Shown: positions 18,671-28,133, numbered from the stretch's first letter. The stretch is 64,000 nt of DNA from Gammaproteobacteria bacterium (GCA_002711845.1 PASF01000011.1:310001-374000); one strand, 5' to 3'. The notes: generated from the sequence alone by a model not told the origin. Numbers and translations: made by a program.

Positions 18671-19942
18671 TCAGACCTGCCACAACTCCTTTATACCCGC
18701 AATCGCCCGGTCAACGTGTTCCTCGGTGTTATATATGCCCGGGCAGAGACGCAAGCCGCCGGTACCCGCACCCGCGATACCATGTTCGGCATAAAGCCGG
18801 TTGGCGAGACCGCCTGCCCCGCCATCCGCCACTGCCACAATACACACACCGAAACTCAGCGATGGCTCATAGGGGGTCACCAATGGAATGCCGAGCGCCT
18901 GAACACCGCTTTTGAGCCGTTGCGACAGCGCGACAATGCGCTGTTCCGTTCGCATCAGCCCGATATTGTCGTGAATGCGTGCGGTCAGCCCCAGTGCGGC
19001 CAGTGCAGCATCGTCTCGCTGCCCGAGCGACTCGAATTTGCGAGCACCGCGTTGCCGCGTCTCCACCCCGCTGCCCCAGCCCGACGCCACCACGCCCGGC
19101 CAGATCCTGGCCTGGACCGGCTCCCTGACATACAACAGCCCCACTTCCTTGGGTCCCATAAACCACTTGTGGGCACTGGCCGTGTAGGCGTCAACACCCA
19201 GCGCACGCAGATCTAGGTCCATGGCACCCCAGGTCTGGGCGCCATCAAGATGGACGAATATGCCGCGGGCATGAGCCGCAGCCACCAGCTCGGCGACTGG
19301 CAGCTTAATCCCGCTGACGTTGGAAACATGTGTCAGCGCCAGTACCCGAGTGCGATCCGAAAACTGACTGACAAATGCGTCCACCAGCTGTTCAGCGGTA
19401 ACATCCACCGGTGTCGGAATCACCGTCAGCGTAAAGCCATACCGGGCCGCCCTGACCTGCCAGGCAACATGATTGGTTGGATGATTCTCATCCCAGACAA
19501 TCACTTCATCACCACGTTCAAGCGACAGACCGTTGTTGATGATGTTGTTGGCTTCGCTGGTATTGCGCACCAGCGCCACCTCATCAGCACTGACATTTAA
19601 CTGATCTGCGACCCGGTTCCGCGCGTCTTCCAGAAAATCGGCAAACCTGGCGCGGTTGTTAAATGAGCAGTCTTTATCGATGTCAGCCGTCATCGCCGAC
19701 ACATGCTCAGCCACAACCCGAAACGACGGACACAGATTGGCGGCATTCATGGGCACCGCATCGTCGGTGAAAGTAAACTGTTGACGCACGCGCTGCCAGT
19801 CAATGTTTCCACCGGGCGCAGTAAACAGAGTATCAATGTCCTGCTGGGCCTGGGCCAGTCTGGACTGCAGACTGGCAGCCCCCAGCAGCAGAGCGCCCGA
19901 CGTCTGCAGAAAGCGGCGACGTGAAAGGTTACTGGCGTCCAT
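18671..19942 (-). CDS. Tat-exported class V aminotransferase-fold protein
   Basis: PLP-dependent fold-type I protein of 423 residues, related to isopenicillin N epimerase and cysteine desulfurase-like enzymes. A twin-arginine signal (SRRRFLQTSGALLLGA) shows folded export with cofactor. The PLP lysine sits in TASAHKWFMGPKEVG, the cofactor Asp/His region in HLDGAQTWGAMDLDL. The true reaction is not known. Of two nearby ATGs, the one at 19942 has GGAG six bases upstream, while the one at 19948 has no room for a ribosome site. It follows the amidohydrolase gene by 12 bases, so the two are likely one operon of exported enzymes. Confidence 0.82.
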   Translation of the reverse strand: MDASNLSRRRFLQTSGALLLGAASLQSRLAQAQQDIDTLFTAPGGNIDWQRVRQQFTFTDDAVPMNAANLCPSFRVVAEHVSAMTADIDKDCSFNNRARFADFLEDARNRVADQLNVSADEVALVRNTSEANNIINNGLSLERGDEVIVWDENHPTNHVAWQVRAARYGFTLTVIPTPVDVTAEQLVDAFVSQFSDRTRVLALTHVSNVSGIKLPVAELVAAAHARGIFVHLDGAQTWGAMDLDLRALGVDAYTASAHKWFMGPKEVGLLYVREPVQARIWPGVVASGWGSGVETRQRGARKFESLGQRDDAALAALGLTARIHDNIGLMRTEQRIVALSQRLKSGVQALGIPLVTPYEPSLSFGVCIVAVADGGAGGLANRLYAEHGIAGAGTGGLRLCPGIYNTEEHVDRAIAGIKELWQV

Positions 19943-19954
19943 GGTCATCTCCGT

Positions 19955-21679
19955 TTAGTCAGCAATGCGGCGTCCGCCTACCCAGGTCTGCTCGACATCA
20001 ACCTGCCACAACTGTGACGGCTCGATGGCAAACACATCCTGTTCCAGAAGAATGAAATCAGCCATCTTGCCCGGCTCCAGTGATCCCAGAATATCCTCCT
20101 GGTGAGCCGCATAGGCCGCATCCAGGGTGAAACTGGTCAACGCTTCACCCAGAGTCATGCGCTCTTCGGGGAACCAGCCACCCGGCGGCTGGTTCTGATG
20201 GTCCTGCCGTGTGACTGCAGCATGCACACCATAAAACGGATTGGCAGACTCCACCGGGAAGTCCGATCCGTTGGCAATAATGGCACCGGCATCCATCAGT
20301 TTACGCCAGGCGTATGCGCCCTGGATACGCACATCCCCGAGCCGGTCCTGAGCCATGTTTTTGTCACTGGTCGCATGCGTCGCCTGCATCGACGGAATGA
20401 CATTGAGTTCGCTGAAGCGCAGAATATCGTCATAACGCAAGACCTGGGCATGCTCGATGCGATGGCGCTGCTGTGCTGTGCCGGTGCGCTGAATGAGTGC
20501 TTCATAGTTGTCGAGAACGATCATGTTGGCACCGTCCCCAATGGCATGCACGTTGACCTGAAACCCTGCCTGCATCGACATCGCCATCAGCTGGGTCAGG
20601 CGCTCCGGCGACAACAGCAACAGACCCCGATGGCCGGGCTGGTCCGAATAGTCTTCATTAAGATAGGCGCCACGACTGCCCAGTGCACCATCAGCAGAAA
20701 TCTTGACGCTGCGCACCGCCAGCGTATTGTCGGCACTGATGTAATGTCCCTCGGCCAGCCGTTCGGCGAGCTGATCGTCACCGCCGGCCAGCATCACATA
20801 GACCCTGATCGGCAGCGGACCGTCCTGCAACAGTTCTCGATAGGCCTGCAAGGTGGTGCTGGACACCCCGGCATCGTGCACACTGGTCAGGCCCTGTCCG
20901 GCCAGCGCCAGCATGGCCTGACGCAAGGCCATTTTCTGGTCATCAATGCTCAGCGCCGGAATGTGCTGGGTGATATAGCGCATGGCCGTATCCACGAACG
21001 TTCCGGTCGGCCGGCCCTCTGAATCGCGAATGATCATGCCGCCATCGGGATCAGACGTACTGGCATCAACACCGGCCAGTTCCATGGCCGCCTGGTTGGC
21101 CCAGCCCGCATGCCCATCAACCCGACTGAACCACATCGGCGTATCCGGCGCTACCTGCGCCAGCGTCTCGGCACTGGGGAATTCGTTGCTGTCCCACAAC
21201 ACCTGATTCCAGCCACGACCCTGAATCCATGCCAGATCCGGATTACTTTCCTGAAACGCCTGGACTCTGGCGACCGCTTCCTGTTCGGAGCCAGTGCCAG
21301 TCATGTCCACGCGCAGCAGACTGAGGCCATAGTTAAGCACATGGCCGTGAGCATCAATCAACCCGGGCAGCAGGGTTTTACCCTCACCATCAACCACGAT
21401 CATGGTGTCATCCGCGGGCAGCTCGTCGCCTTCAGTAAAAACTCGATCAATGGTATCGCCGGTAAACTGGATCGCCGTAAAACGCATCCGCTCTCGCGGA
21501 CTGCCGGCGCCGGCGCCGTCCAGCATGGTATAGCCGTTAACATTGGTCAGTAGCGTGGTCTGTGCCATCAGCATTGAAGGCGCGGCTGCAACAGACAGCA
21601 ACATCAGCGCTGACGCACCAAGCAGGCGATGGCAAATGACGTTCAGGCAGTGGCGCAATGCGCGAAAGAGAGCATACAT
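19955..21679 (-). CDS. Exported YtcJ-like amidohydrolase
   Basis: Metal-dependent amidohydrolase of the YtcJ subgroup, about 574 residues. After a signal peptide ending near SMLMAQ comes the beta-sandwich, the DAHGHVLNYG metal motif, RVDGHAGWANQAA, a central SADGALGSRGAYL, NVHAIGDGAN, HRIEHAQ and the late GSDFPVESANP with the conserved metal Asp. All expected ligands seem present. The substrates of YtcJ proteins are mostly unknown amides or N-formyl compounds. ATG 21679 has GGAAAA upstream; an ATG at 21712 is also in frame and lacks a ribosome site. It is divergent from the secreted FAH-fold gene. Confidence 0.85.
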   Translation of the reverse strand: MYALFRALRHCLNVICHRLLGASALMLLSVAAAPSMLMAQTTLLTNVNGYTMLDGAGAGSPRERMRFTAIQFTGDTIDRVFTEGDELPADDTMIVVDGEGKTLLPGLIDAHGHVLNYGLSLLRVDMTGTGSEQEAVARVQAFQESNPDLAWIQGRGWNQVLWDSNEFPSAETLAQVAPDTPMWFSRVDGHAGWANQAAMELAGVDASTSDPDGGMIIRDSEGRPTGTFVDTAMRYITQHIPALSIDDQKMALRQAMLALAGQGLTSVHDAGVSSTTLQAYRELLQDGPLPIRVYVMLAGGDDQLAERLAEGHYISADNTLAVRSVKISADGALGSRGAYLNEDYSDQPGHRGLLLLSPERLTQLMAMSMQAGFQVNVHAIGDGANMIVLDNYEALIQRTGTAQQRHRIEHAQVLRYDDILRFSELNVIPSMQATHATSDKNMAQDRLGDVRIQGAYAWRKLMDAGAIIANGSDFPVESANPFYGVHAAVTRQDHQNQPPGGWFPEERMTLGEALTSFTLDAAYAAHQEDILGSLEPGKMADFILLEQDVFAIEPSQLWQVDVEQTWVGGRRIAD

Positions 21680-21742
21680 ATTCAGTTTTCCGGTTCTGGG
21701 TAGTGATGTCATTAAACAATCAGTGTACCGCTAACACCGGGG

Positions 21743-21773
21743 TTGGTATACGCTTGATTTTGTACGTTATACT
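21743..21773 (+). promoter_or_regulatory. Possible sigma-70 promoter for the FAH-fold gene
   Basis: TTGGTA and TATACT are separated by 19 bases, a longer spacer than ideal, just upstream of the plus-strand gene in the 130-bp divergent gap. The -10 is good and the -35 moderate. Confidence 0.3.
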
Positions 21774-21809
21774 GAGTGCACAATAATGATAACCAGGGAT
21801 GTGCCAGCC

Positions 21810-22751
21810 ATGTTAAACCACCTCTTTGCCATTCGCCCGATCCGCGCCTCACTTGCAGCCCTGGGTTGCGCGCTGTTGTTGTCTTCGCCGCTGCAGGCAG
21901 CAGAACTGACACTGGTCAGGTTTGGCCCGGCAGGCGCAGAAAAGCCCGGACTGATAGACGCGCAGGGCCAGATCCGTGACCTGTCCGACCACCTCAGCGA
22001 CCTGACACCGGAGCAGTTGTCTGACGCAAATCTGACGCGCATTGCTGCCATTGCGCACGACAGCCTGCCAGTGGTCAGCGCTGACACCAGGCTGGCAGCA
22101 CCCGTCACCGGGGTCAGCAAAATCATTGCCATTGGCTTCAACTACATCGACCATGCTGCCGAGATGGCGGTTGAGGTGCCCGAAGAACCACTGGTCTTCA
22201 GCAAAGCGGTTTCTGCGCTCAGCAATCCCTTTGACCCGGTCATCGAGCCGCGCGCGGCCACCAAACTCGACTACGAGGCCGAATTGGTCGTGGTCATTGG
22301 TAAACGTGCACAATACGTTGACGTCGCCGATGCCTTGTCCCACGTTGCCGGCTACACCGTCGGCAATGATGTGTCCGAGCGCGCCTTTCAGCGCGAACGC
22401 GCGGGTCAGTTCATCAAAGGCAAAAGCGCCGATTCATTTGCGCCGTTTGGCCCCTGGCTGGTGACCCGGGACAGCATTGCGGACGTGCAGAACCTCGCCG
22501 TATGGTCGGAGATCAACGGCGAGATGCGCCAGCAGGGCAATACCCGTCAGATGGTATTCGGTGTCGCCGAGATCGTCAGCTACCTGAGCCAGTTCATGAC
22601 CCTGATGCCCGGCGACCTTATCTATACCGGCACGCCGGAAGGCGTCGGCGACGGGTTCACGCCACCCAGATACCTGACCGTGGGCGACACCATTCGCATC
22701 GGCATCGACGGATTGGGCGAACTTCGTCAGCGGGTCGTGGCAGCGCCATGA
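21810..22751 (+). CDS. Secreted fumarylacetoacetate hydrolase (FAH)-fold protein
   Basis: FAH superfamily enzyme of about 313 residues preceded by a signal peptide (ALGCALLLSSPLQAAEL), which is unusual for this normally cytoplasmic family. The catalytic metal motif is intact: LDYEAELVVVIG (ExE), VGNDVSERAFQ (Asp), KGKSADSFAPFGPWLV, and TGTPEGVG near the end. Family reactions include C-C bond hydrolysis and decarboxylation of keto acids. ATG 21810 has AGGGA upstream at a somewhat long distance; ATG 21786 is an alternative. Its stop overlaps the ATG of the YbaK gene (ATGA). Confidence 0.85.
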   Translation: MLNHLFAIRPIRASLAALGCALLLSSPLQAAELTLVRFGPAGAEKPGLIDAQGQIRDLSDHLSDLTPEQLSDANLTRIAAIAHDSLPVVSADTRLAAPVTGVSKIIAIGFNYIDHAAEMAVEVPEEPLVFSKAVSALSNPFDPVIEPRAATKLDYEAELVVVIGKRAQYVDVADALSHVAGYTVGNDVSERAFQRERAGQFIKGKSADSFAPFGPWLVTRDSIADVQNLAVWSEINGEMRQQGNTRQMVFGVAEIVSYLSQFMTLMPGDLIYTGTPEGVGDGFTPPRYLTVGDTIRIGIDGLGELRQRVVAAP

Positions 22752-23221
22752 CCCCCGGTATTAATGCTGCGAAAAAAGCAGGCGTGCAGCATCGCCTACA
22801 TGAGTACCACCATGACGTCGCGCATGCATCTTATGGCCTGGAAGCGGCTGAAAAAATGGGCGTGCCGGCCGGGCAGGTTTTCAAAACGCTGGTCGTGGCA
22901 CTGGATAGCAAAGAACTGGCGGTCGGTATCGTGCCCGTGACCCATCAACTGAACCTCAAGCAGATGGCCAGGGCCGCTCACAGCAAGAAAGCGGCCATGG
23001 CAGCGGCGGCAGATGTGCAGCGCAGCACCGGATACGTTCTGGGCGGGGTCAGCCCGCTGGGGCAGAAGAAACGTCTGCCCACCTTTATTGACACCTCAGC
23101 CCGGGAGCATGACAGCATCTATGTCAGCGCAGGACGTCGGGGACTGGAGATTGAACTCAGTGCTGACGACCTGTGCAAACTGACCGGCGGCGCATTTGCC
23201 GATCTGACGGACGCAGGTTGA
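22748..23221 (+). CDS. ybaK: Cys-tRNA(Pro)/Cys-tRNA(Cys) deacylase YbaK
   Basis: YbaK/EbsC-type trans-editing enzyme, 157 residues, normal length. It hydrolyses Cys-tRNA(Pro) made by mistake by prolyl-tRNA synthetase. The family segments QVFKTLVV, the catalytic Lys in this first motif, GGVSPLGQKKRLPTFID and the Gly-rich SAGRRGLEIELSADDL are present. Its ATG at 22748 overlaps the TGA of the FAH-fold gene by four bases, so translation is probably coupled, although the two functions are unrelated. It converges with the serine hydrolase gene. Confidence 0.93.
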   Translation: MTPGINAAKKAGVQHRLHEYHHDVAHASYGLEAAEKMGVPAGQVFKTLVVALDSKELAVGIVPVTHQLNLKQMARAAHSKKAAMAAAADVQRSTGYVLGGVSPLGQKKRLPTFIDTSAREHDSIYVSAGRRGLEIELSADDLCKLTGGAFADLTDAG

Positions 23222-23252
23222 CGGCGAGTGACCCCTGTCATGGTCCTCTGGC

Positions 23253-24518
23253 CTATTCAATGGCGTCGTAAACCAGTGTTTTGAAGCTTTCACGAAAGCC
23301 ATTGCCACCCGCCGGCGATACCTGCGCCATGATAATGGTGATCATGTCTTGTTCCGGATCAATCCAGAAACGTGTTCCGGCTGAGCCGTCCCACCAGAAT
23401 TCACCTTGGTTGACGGTATGACTGTAAGTGTCTGCATCCATGACCACGGCCATTCCGCCCAGGCTCCAGCCTGACCCGCGCCAGTAACCCCCACTGCCGA
23501 TGGGCAGCAGTGCCTCGGGCACCGCATTCTCCGCCATCATCCGCACCACCGCCGGGCTCACCAACTGCTCGCCGGCTATCTGACCATTGTCGAGGAACAG
23601 CTGCGAGAAGCGCAGAAAGTCCATGGTTGAAGACACCAGGCCAACGCCGGCGCTGGCCAGTGCACGCGGCTCAGTAACGGGGATGCTCTCCATTTCATGC
23701 GCCTGCAACTGACCGCTGGCGTCGGGACGATAGACGGTTGCCAGCCGTTCAGCGCGAGCGGGATCCACATAAAATACGGTATCGCTCATGCCCAACGGAC
23801 CCAGGATACGCTGCTCGAAAAAGGTCTCTATGTCCTGACCGGACACCACTTCAATGACCCGACCCAGCACCTCGGCATGCAGGCCATAACGATAGGCAGT
23901 GCCGGGGTCTTCAAACAACGGCAGCGCCGCCACCTTGTCGACCACCTGGGCAAGCGACTGATCATAACTGTGGACATCGTGCGCCCTGTACAGCGCACTG
24001 TTGCGACTGCCCAGGCCGGAGGTGTGCGTCAGCAATTGCGCCAACGTTATATCCCCACGCCGCGCACGCGTGGCAGAAACGTTCGTGCCAGCAGCGTCAA
24101 CCATGACCTGCTGGTCAGCAAACTGCGGCAGATAGGTCTGCAGACTGTCATTGACATCCAGCAGCCCCTCATCGTGAAGCATCAGGATACCCAGCGCCGT
24201 CACCGGCCGGGTCATGGAATAGGTACGGAACAGTGCGTCGAAGGGCATCTCTGCGCCGGCGGCGATATCACGCATGCCGAGCGCTTCAGCGTACACCAGC
24301 TGGCCGTCACGCACCACGGCCGCTACCACGCCGGCAATATCACCCGCATCCACCCGCGCCTGCAGGTCTGCAGTGGCCAGCGCAAGCGTCGCCGCAGACA
24401 ATCCGACCGTTTCGGGAGCCGCACGGGTAAACGGTTGAGCGAAGACATTGACTGCGGCCAGCATGAACAATCCGGCCATGGCTGCGGTGCGGACGGGTGA
24501 CGAAGAAGCGTTTTTCAT
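23253..24518 (-). CDS. Exported class C beta-lactamase-like serine hydrolase
   Basis: Serine hydrolase of 421 residues with a signal peptide ending near NVFAQ. The nucleophile motif, normally SxxK, is SMTR here (FRTYSMTRPVTAL); relatives with SMTK and SMTR both occur in this branch of family VIII esterase-like proteins. The second motif Tyr is likely in the TAYRYGLHAEVLG segment, and the late segment GSAGTRFWIDPEQDM matches the family. Activity may be esterase, amidase or peptidase; beta-lactam resistance should not be assumed. It is single-gene, convergent with ybaK. Confidence 0.85.
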   Translation of the reverse strand: MKNASSSPVRTAAMAGLFMLAAVNVFAQPFTRAAPETVGLSAATLALATADLQARVDAGDIAGVVAAVVRDGQLVYAEALGMRDIAAGAEMPFDALFRTYSMTRPVTALGILMLHDEGLLDVNDSLQTYLPQFADQQVMVDAAGTNVSATRARRGDITLAQLLTHTSGLGSRNSALYRAHDVHSYDQSLAQVVDKVAALPLFEDPGTAYRYGLHAEVLGRVIEVVSGQDIETFFEQRILGPLGMSDTVFYVDPARAERLATVYRPDASGQLQAHEMESIPVTEPRALASAGVGLVSSTMDFLRFSQLFLDNGQIAGEQLVSPAVVRMMAENAVPEALLPIGSGGYWRGSGWSLGGMAVVMDADTYSHTVNQGEFWWDGSAGTRFWIDPEQDMITIIMAQVSPAGGNGFRESFKTLVYDAIE

Positions 24519-24944
24519 CTTTAGGTTTCCGACTATCTGGTGAGCGTAGGGTTGCCGGATGTTACCGTGTCAGCGCTAGCGAATCGACAGTTTAATTCAT
24601 ATTGGCATTGACTCGGCAAAAACCCATGGTTTATGCTTCGAGCGATCGATCGCACAGAATTTGATGACAAAACAAAGTGTTATGAAAAGTAACAAACTGA
24701 TCATTCTGTGCAGATTGGTAACACTTTCCAGCAGTACCTGCCTTTGAAAGTGTGTATGACCTAAAAAGTGAGACAGCTAATGTCGAACTACATTTGCAGT
24801 ACCGTCTGACCCAATAAGAACAATCAAACTGATGAAGAGAACCGTCACAGGTTCCTGAATGCAGACGAAATAGAGCCAAGCATTACTATTCTGACGCCCG
24901 GGTAGTCTGTGTGGTTGCTGTTTGCATGTCTGATTTTCGAACTA
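24519..24944. other. Intergenic region without a convincing gene
   Basis: 426 bases, more AT-rich than the flanks, between divergent serine hydrolase and TonB receptor genes. An 82-codon minus-strand frame exists but is Cys/Ser-rich, lacks a ribosome site and resembles no protein. The right end merges into the receptor promoter. I see no RNA gene or repeat. Confidence 0.6.
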
Positions 24945-24973
24945 TTGGCAGGCAACAATCTAACCGCTGTAAT
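24945..24973 (+). promoter_or_regulatory. Sigma-70 promoter of TonB-dependent receptor
   Basis: TTGGCA, a 17-base spacer and TGTAAT, each matching five of six consensus bases, with expected transcription start near 24980. That leaves a short leader containing GGGGGGG about seven bases before ATG 25001. Confidence 0.65.
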
Positions 24974-25000
24974 AATAAGTACTTAAGGGGGGGAAACCCG

Positions 25001-28000
25001 ATGAGATTAAAAGAACTATACCGGTGCATCGCTTGCGCATCACTGGTCGCACCCACGCTGGTTTTTGCACAGCAACAGCCTGAAATCGAAGAGGTTGTCG
25101 TCACCGGTTCCTTGATCCGTGGCACACCCGTTGACGCCGCCCTGCCGGTGGAAACCTATACCGCCGCTGACCTCGAGCTGTCAGGCTCACCGTCAGCACT
25201 GGAATTCGCCAAGAGCCTGAGCATCTCCGGCGCAACCGACGGTGAGTCCTACTATTTCGGCGGCGCTGAAGACACCGGCAGCGTCGCGTACAACTTGCGC
25301 GGCATCGGCGCGGACAAGACACTGTCCCTGTTCAACGGCCGACGCGTGACTCAGAACACATCCGTTATTCCATCCATCGCACTGTCACGTATCGAGATCC
25401 TGAAAGACGGCGCAGCGGTAACCTACGGTGCTGATGCTACCGGTGGTGTGGTCAACTTCATCAGCCGTGACAACTTCGAAGGCATTGAAGTACAGGGCGC
25501 ATTCAAGGCCGTCGACGGCTCCGACGGTGAGTTCAATGTGGGCATTCTGGGTGGCTTTAGTGGCGACAGCACTGATGTCATCTGGGCTGCACAATGGGAA
25601 CACCGCTCAGAGATGGACACCACGGAACGTGATTTCTCCAGCCAGCCATATGGTGTCAACCCGGCATCCTGGTCAGACCTGACCAACCTGGCCGCATACG
25701 CTGCCCGTGGCCCATTGCCCGCAGTGCCTGGCAACACCGCCAACAGCGAATGGGGCCCCGTCTATGGTTTGGCTAATGACTTTACAGACGAATCCTGTAA
25801 TGCAGTTGGCGGCATCGTTGACGCCAGTCGCGGCTTTTCAGGATGTCGTTATAACTACATCCCGTACTACGACCTGGTGTCTGAAAACGACATCTACCGT
25901 CTTTTCGGTCAAGTCAAAACCGAAATCAGCGCACAGCATAGCTTCACAGCACGCGCTGCCTACTCGCAGGTGTCCTCTCCTAACGTGTACGGCTCACCGT
26001 CACAGCCTGTGATTCGCGGTCCTGCCCGTGCGTCCGGCGCGGCTTACCAGCTGTATGTACCGAAAACCAACCCGTATGTAGACGAGTTTGCACAGCGCTC
26101 CGGTTTCGCCAACAACCCGCTGTACGCGGTGACGCAGGGCTTTACACCGATTCTTTACCGCGCCTTCGCTCACGGCGGCCAGGACCTGTTTGCCGAGAAT
26201 GGCAGTCACAGTACACCGCGTGAAATCGACAACCGCTTCATGCACCTGACCGCCGGTTTCGACGGCGAGCTGGACATTGGTAGCGGCATTTTCTACGACG
26301 CGGCGCTGACCTATAACCAGTCGCACACCACTGACGACAACCCCGATATCGCCCTGTACCGTGTACAGGAAGCATTGAATGGTTTTGGTGGCCCGAACTG
26401 TAATGCCACTGACCTGAGCACAGACCGCTTCGGTACCCAGAACCCGGCCGCAGCCGGCACCAATGGTTGCATGTGGTATAACCCGTTTGCGTCCAACTTC
26501 CAGGGACAGCCCGTTTATGGCCTGGCCAACCCAAGTTATGTCCCGGGTGCAGAGAACCCCGATGAACTGGTGCGCTGGCTGTATAATGACCGCTACCAGG
26601 AAACTGTAAACTGGAACGTCACCGCGGATCTGGTATTCAGCGGCGAAACGCCGATCGAACTGCCCGGCGGTATGGTGTCATGGGGCGCTGGTGCTCAGTG
26701 GCGTAATACCAAAGAGCGCGAGGTTGTGCCTAACCAGGAGTTCAATGGCAGCCAGCCATGCGCATGGCCGGAACAGGAGCCGAACTCGCCGGAAGCACCC
26801 AACTTTGATGGTTGTACTCCTGACGAGCCGGGTCCCTTCCAGTTCTTTGGCACCAACATTCCTGACGCTACCAAGCAGACACAGGAATCCGTGTTCACGG
26901 AATTCAACCTGCCGATTCTGGACTCTTTGTACATGGCAGCTGCCGTGCGTTACGAGCAGTTTTCCGGTGGTCTGGACGCGACAGTGTACAAATTGTCCGG
27001 TAAGTGGGATGCCACTGAAAACATCGCCTTCCGCGCTTCCTATGGCACCAACTATCAGGCGCCGGGTGCAGGAATTGTTGCCGGTGAAAACACCAGCGGC
27101 ACCACCAACTACACCCGCGCTGGTGGCGCATGGCGTGGTTCACAGACCATTACCCGCTCTGACATTGAGCCGGAAGAGGCAACTGTAGCCAGCATCGGTT
27201 CCATCTGGCAATCCGAAGGTTTCACGCCGGGCAGTGACTTCCAGTTCATCGTCGACTACTTCGATATCGAAGTTGAGAAGGAGCTGGGGCTGCTGGCCAA
27301 CGTTAACCTGATTGCGAACTCTGTGTTCAGCATTCCGCCGTCTGGATCGGGCGCTGTACCGAACGACGGCACAGCACTGGCTGACTGCGCACACCCGCTG
27401 ATCGACCGGGTCACCTTTAACGGTACCTGTGTACAGGGCGTGACGACTGCGTCTGATTTCTCGGAGATCCGTACCGACTTCGGTAACGGCCCTGGCCAGC
27501 AGACCAAAGGTTTTGATATTCAGACCAGCTATGGCATGCCTGCATTTGCCGGCGACCTGGAATTCCGTCTGACTGCAACCAAGGTGCAGGCATTCGATTT
27601 CACACCGACACTGCTGGACGGCTTTGAAGTCGCACCATCACGTGATCGCCTGGGCTTCCTGAACTACGAAACCATCGCCAACGCTATTTCCGAATGGCGC
27701 GGTAACTTCACCACCAACTACTCACAGGGCGATCACAACTTCCGCCTGTCTGTGCAGTACGTCAGTGGCGTAAAGGACGAGCGTTTCTTTAATGAAGATG
27801 GTTCTCGTGTCGGTGATGCAGCGTTGACGCCAGCTGGCTTCCAGCCTGGTACACGTACGCCGTTTGGTCCGAGCACTTATGGTGTTGACGGAGAAGACTG
27901 GATCGTTGCTGACTTCCACTACACGGTCAACCTGCCAGCGGAAACCACGCTGACGGCATCCATCGTGAACGTGTTTGACGAAATGCCACCGGCATCACGT

Positions 28001-28078
28001 CAGGAACTGGGTTATGATCCACGTATTGGCAACCCGCTGGGCCGCACTTTCGAAATAGGCCTGCGCAAGCAGTTCTAA
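25001..28078 (+). CDS. TonB-dependent outer-membrane receptor
   Basis: Outer-membrane active transporter of 1025 residues. Signal peptide ends near LVFAQ; a TonB box region IEEVVVTGSLI follows, then the plug domain with LRGIGADKTLSLFNGRRV and RIEILKDGAAVTYGADATGG, and a 22-strand barrel ending in the typical aromatic C-terminus (FEIGLRKQF). No N-terminal CarboxypepD_reg or STN domain is present, so it does not look like a transducer. Ligand is unknown. Base composition and codon use are regular and strongly biased, suggesting high expression. It has its own promoter and terminator, so is probably monocistronic. It sits just upstream of the permease-like sensor kinase, which may or may not be functionally linked. 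Confidence 0.93.
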   Translation: MRLKELYRCIACASLVAPTLVFAQQQPEIEEVVVTGSLIRGTPVDAALPVETYTAADLELSGSPSALEFAKSLSISGATDGESYYFGGAEDTGSVAYNLRGIGADKTLSLFNGRRVTQNTSVIPSIALSRIEILKDGAAVTYGADATGGVVNFISRDNFEGIEVQGAFKAVDGSDGEFNVGILGGFSGDSTDVIWAAQWEHRSEMDTTERDFSSQPYGVNPASWSDLTNLAAYAARGPLPAVPGNTANSEWGPVYGLANDFTDESCNAVGGIVDASRGFSGCRYNYIPYYDLVSENDIYRLFGQVKTEISAQHSFTARAAYSQVSSPNVYGSPSQPVIRGPARASGAAYQLYVPKTNPYVDEFAQRSGFANNPLYAVTQGFTPILYRAFAHGGQDLFAENGSHSTPREIDNRFMHLTAGFDGELDIGSGIFYDAALTYNQSHTTDDNPDIALYRVQEALNGFGGPNCNATDLSTDRFGTQNPAAAGTNGCMWYNPFASNFQGQPVYGLANPSYVPGAENPDELVRWLYNDRYQETVNWNVTADLVFSGETPIELPGGMVSWGAGAQWRNTKEREVVPNQEFNGSQPCAWPEQEPNSPEAPNFDGCTPDEPGPFQFFGTNIPDATKQTQESVFTEFNLPILDSLYMAAAVRYEQFSGGLDATVYKLSGKWDATENIAFRASYGTNYQAPGAGIVAGENTSGTTNYTRAGGAWRGSQTITRSDIEPEEATVASIGSIWQSEGFTPGSDFQFIVDYFDIEVEKELGLLANVNLIANSVFSIPPSGSGAVPNDGTALADCAHPLIDRVTFNGTCVQGVTTASDFSEIRTDFGNGPGQQTKGFDIQTSYGMPAFAGDLEFRLTATKVQAFDFTPTLLDGFEVAPSRDRLGFLNYETIANAISEWRGNFTTNYSQGDHNFRLSVQYVSGVKDERFFNEDGSRVGDAALTPAGFQPGTRTPFGPSTYGVDGEDWIVADFHYTVNLPAETTLTASIVNVFDEMPPASRQELGYDPRIGNPLGRTFEIGLRKQF

Positions 28079-28095
28079 ACGAAAGTCGATGCTCC

Positions 28096-28133
28096 AAAAA
28101 AAAGCCCTGCTCTTTTGAGCGGGGCTTTTTTTT
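28096..28133 (+). terminator. Rho-independent terminator
   Basis: GCCCTGCTC, a TTTT loop and GAGCGGGGC form a nine-pair stem with one G-U, flanked by an A tract on the left and eight T on the right. It lies 17 bases after the TonB receptor stop. Confidence 0.93.

Noticed and set aside
24631-24879. 82-codon minus-strand frame in the intergenic region
   Set aside because: Cys/Ser-rich, no ribosome site, no similarity recognised; more likely chance in AT-rich DNA.
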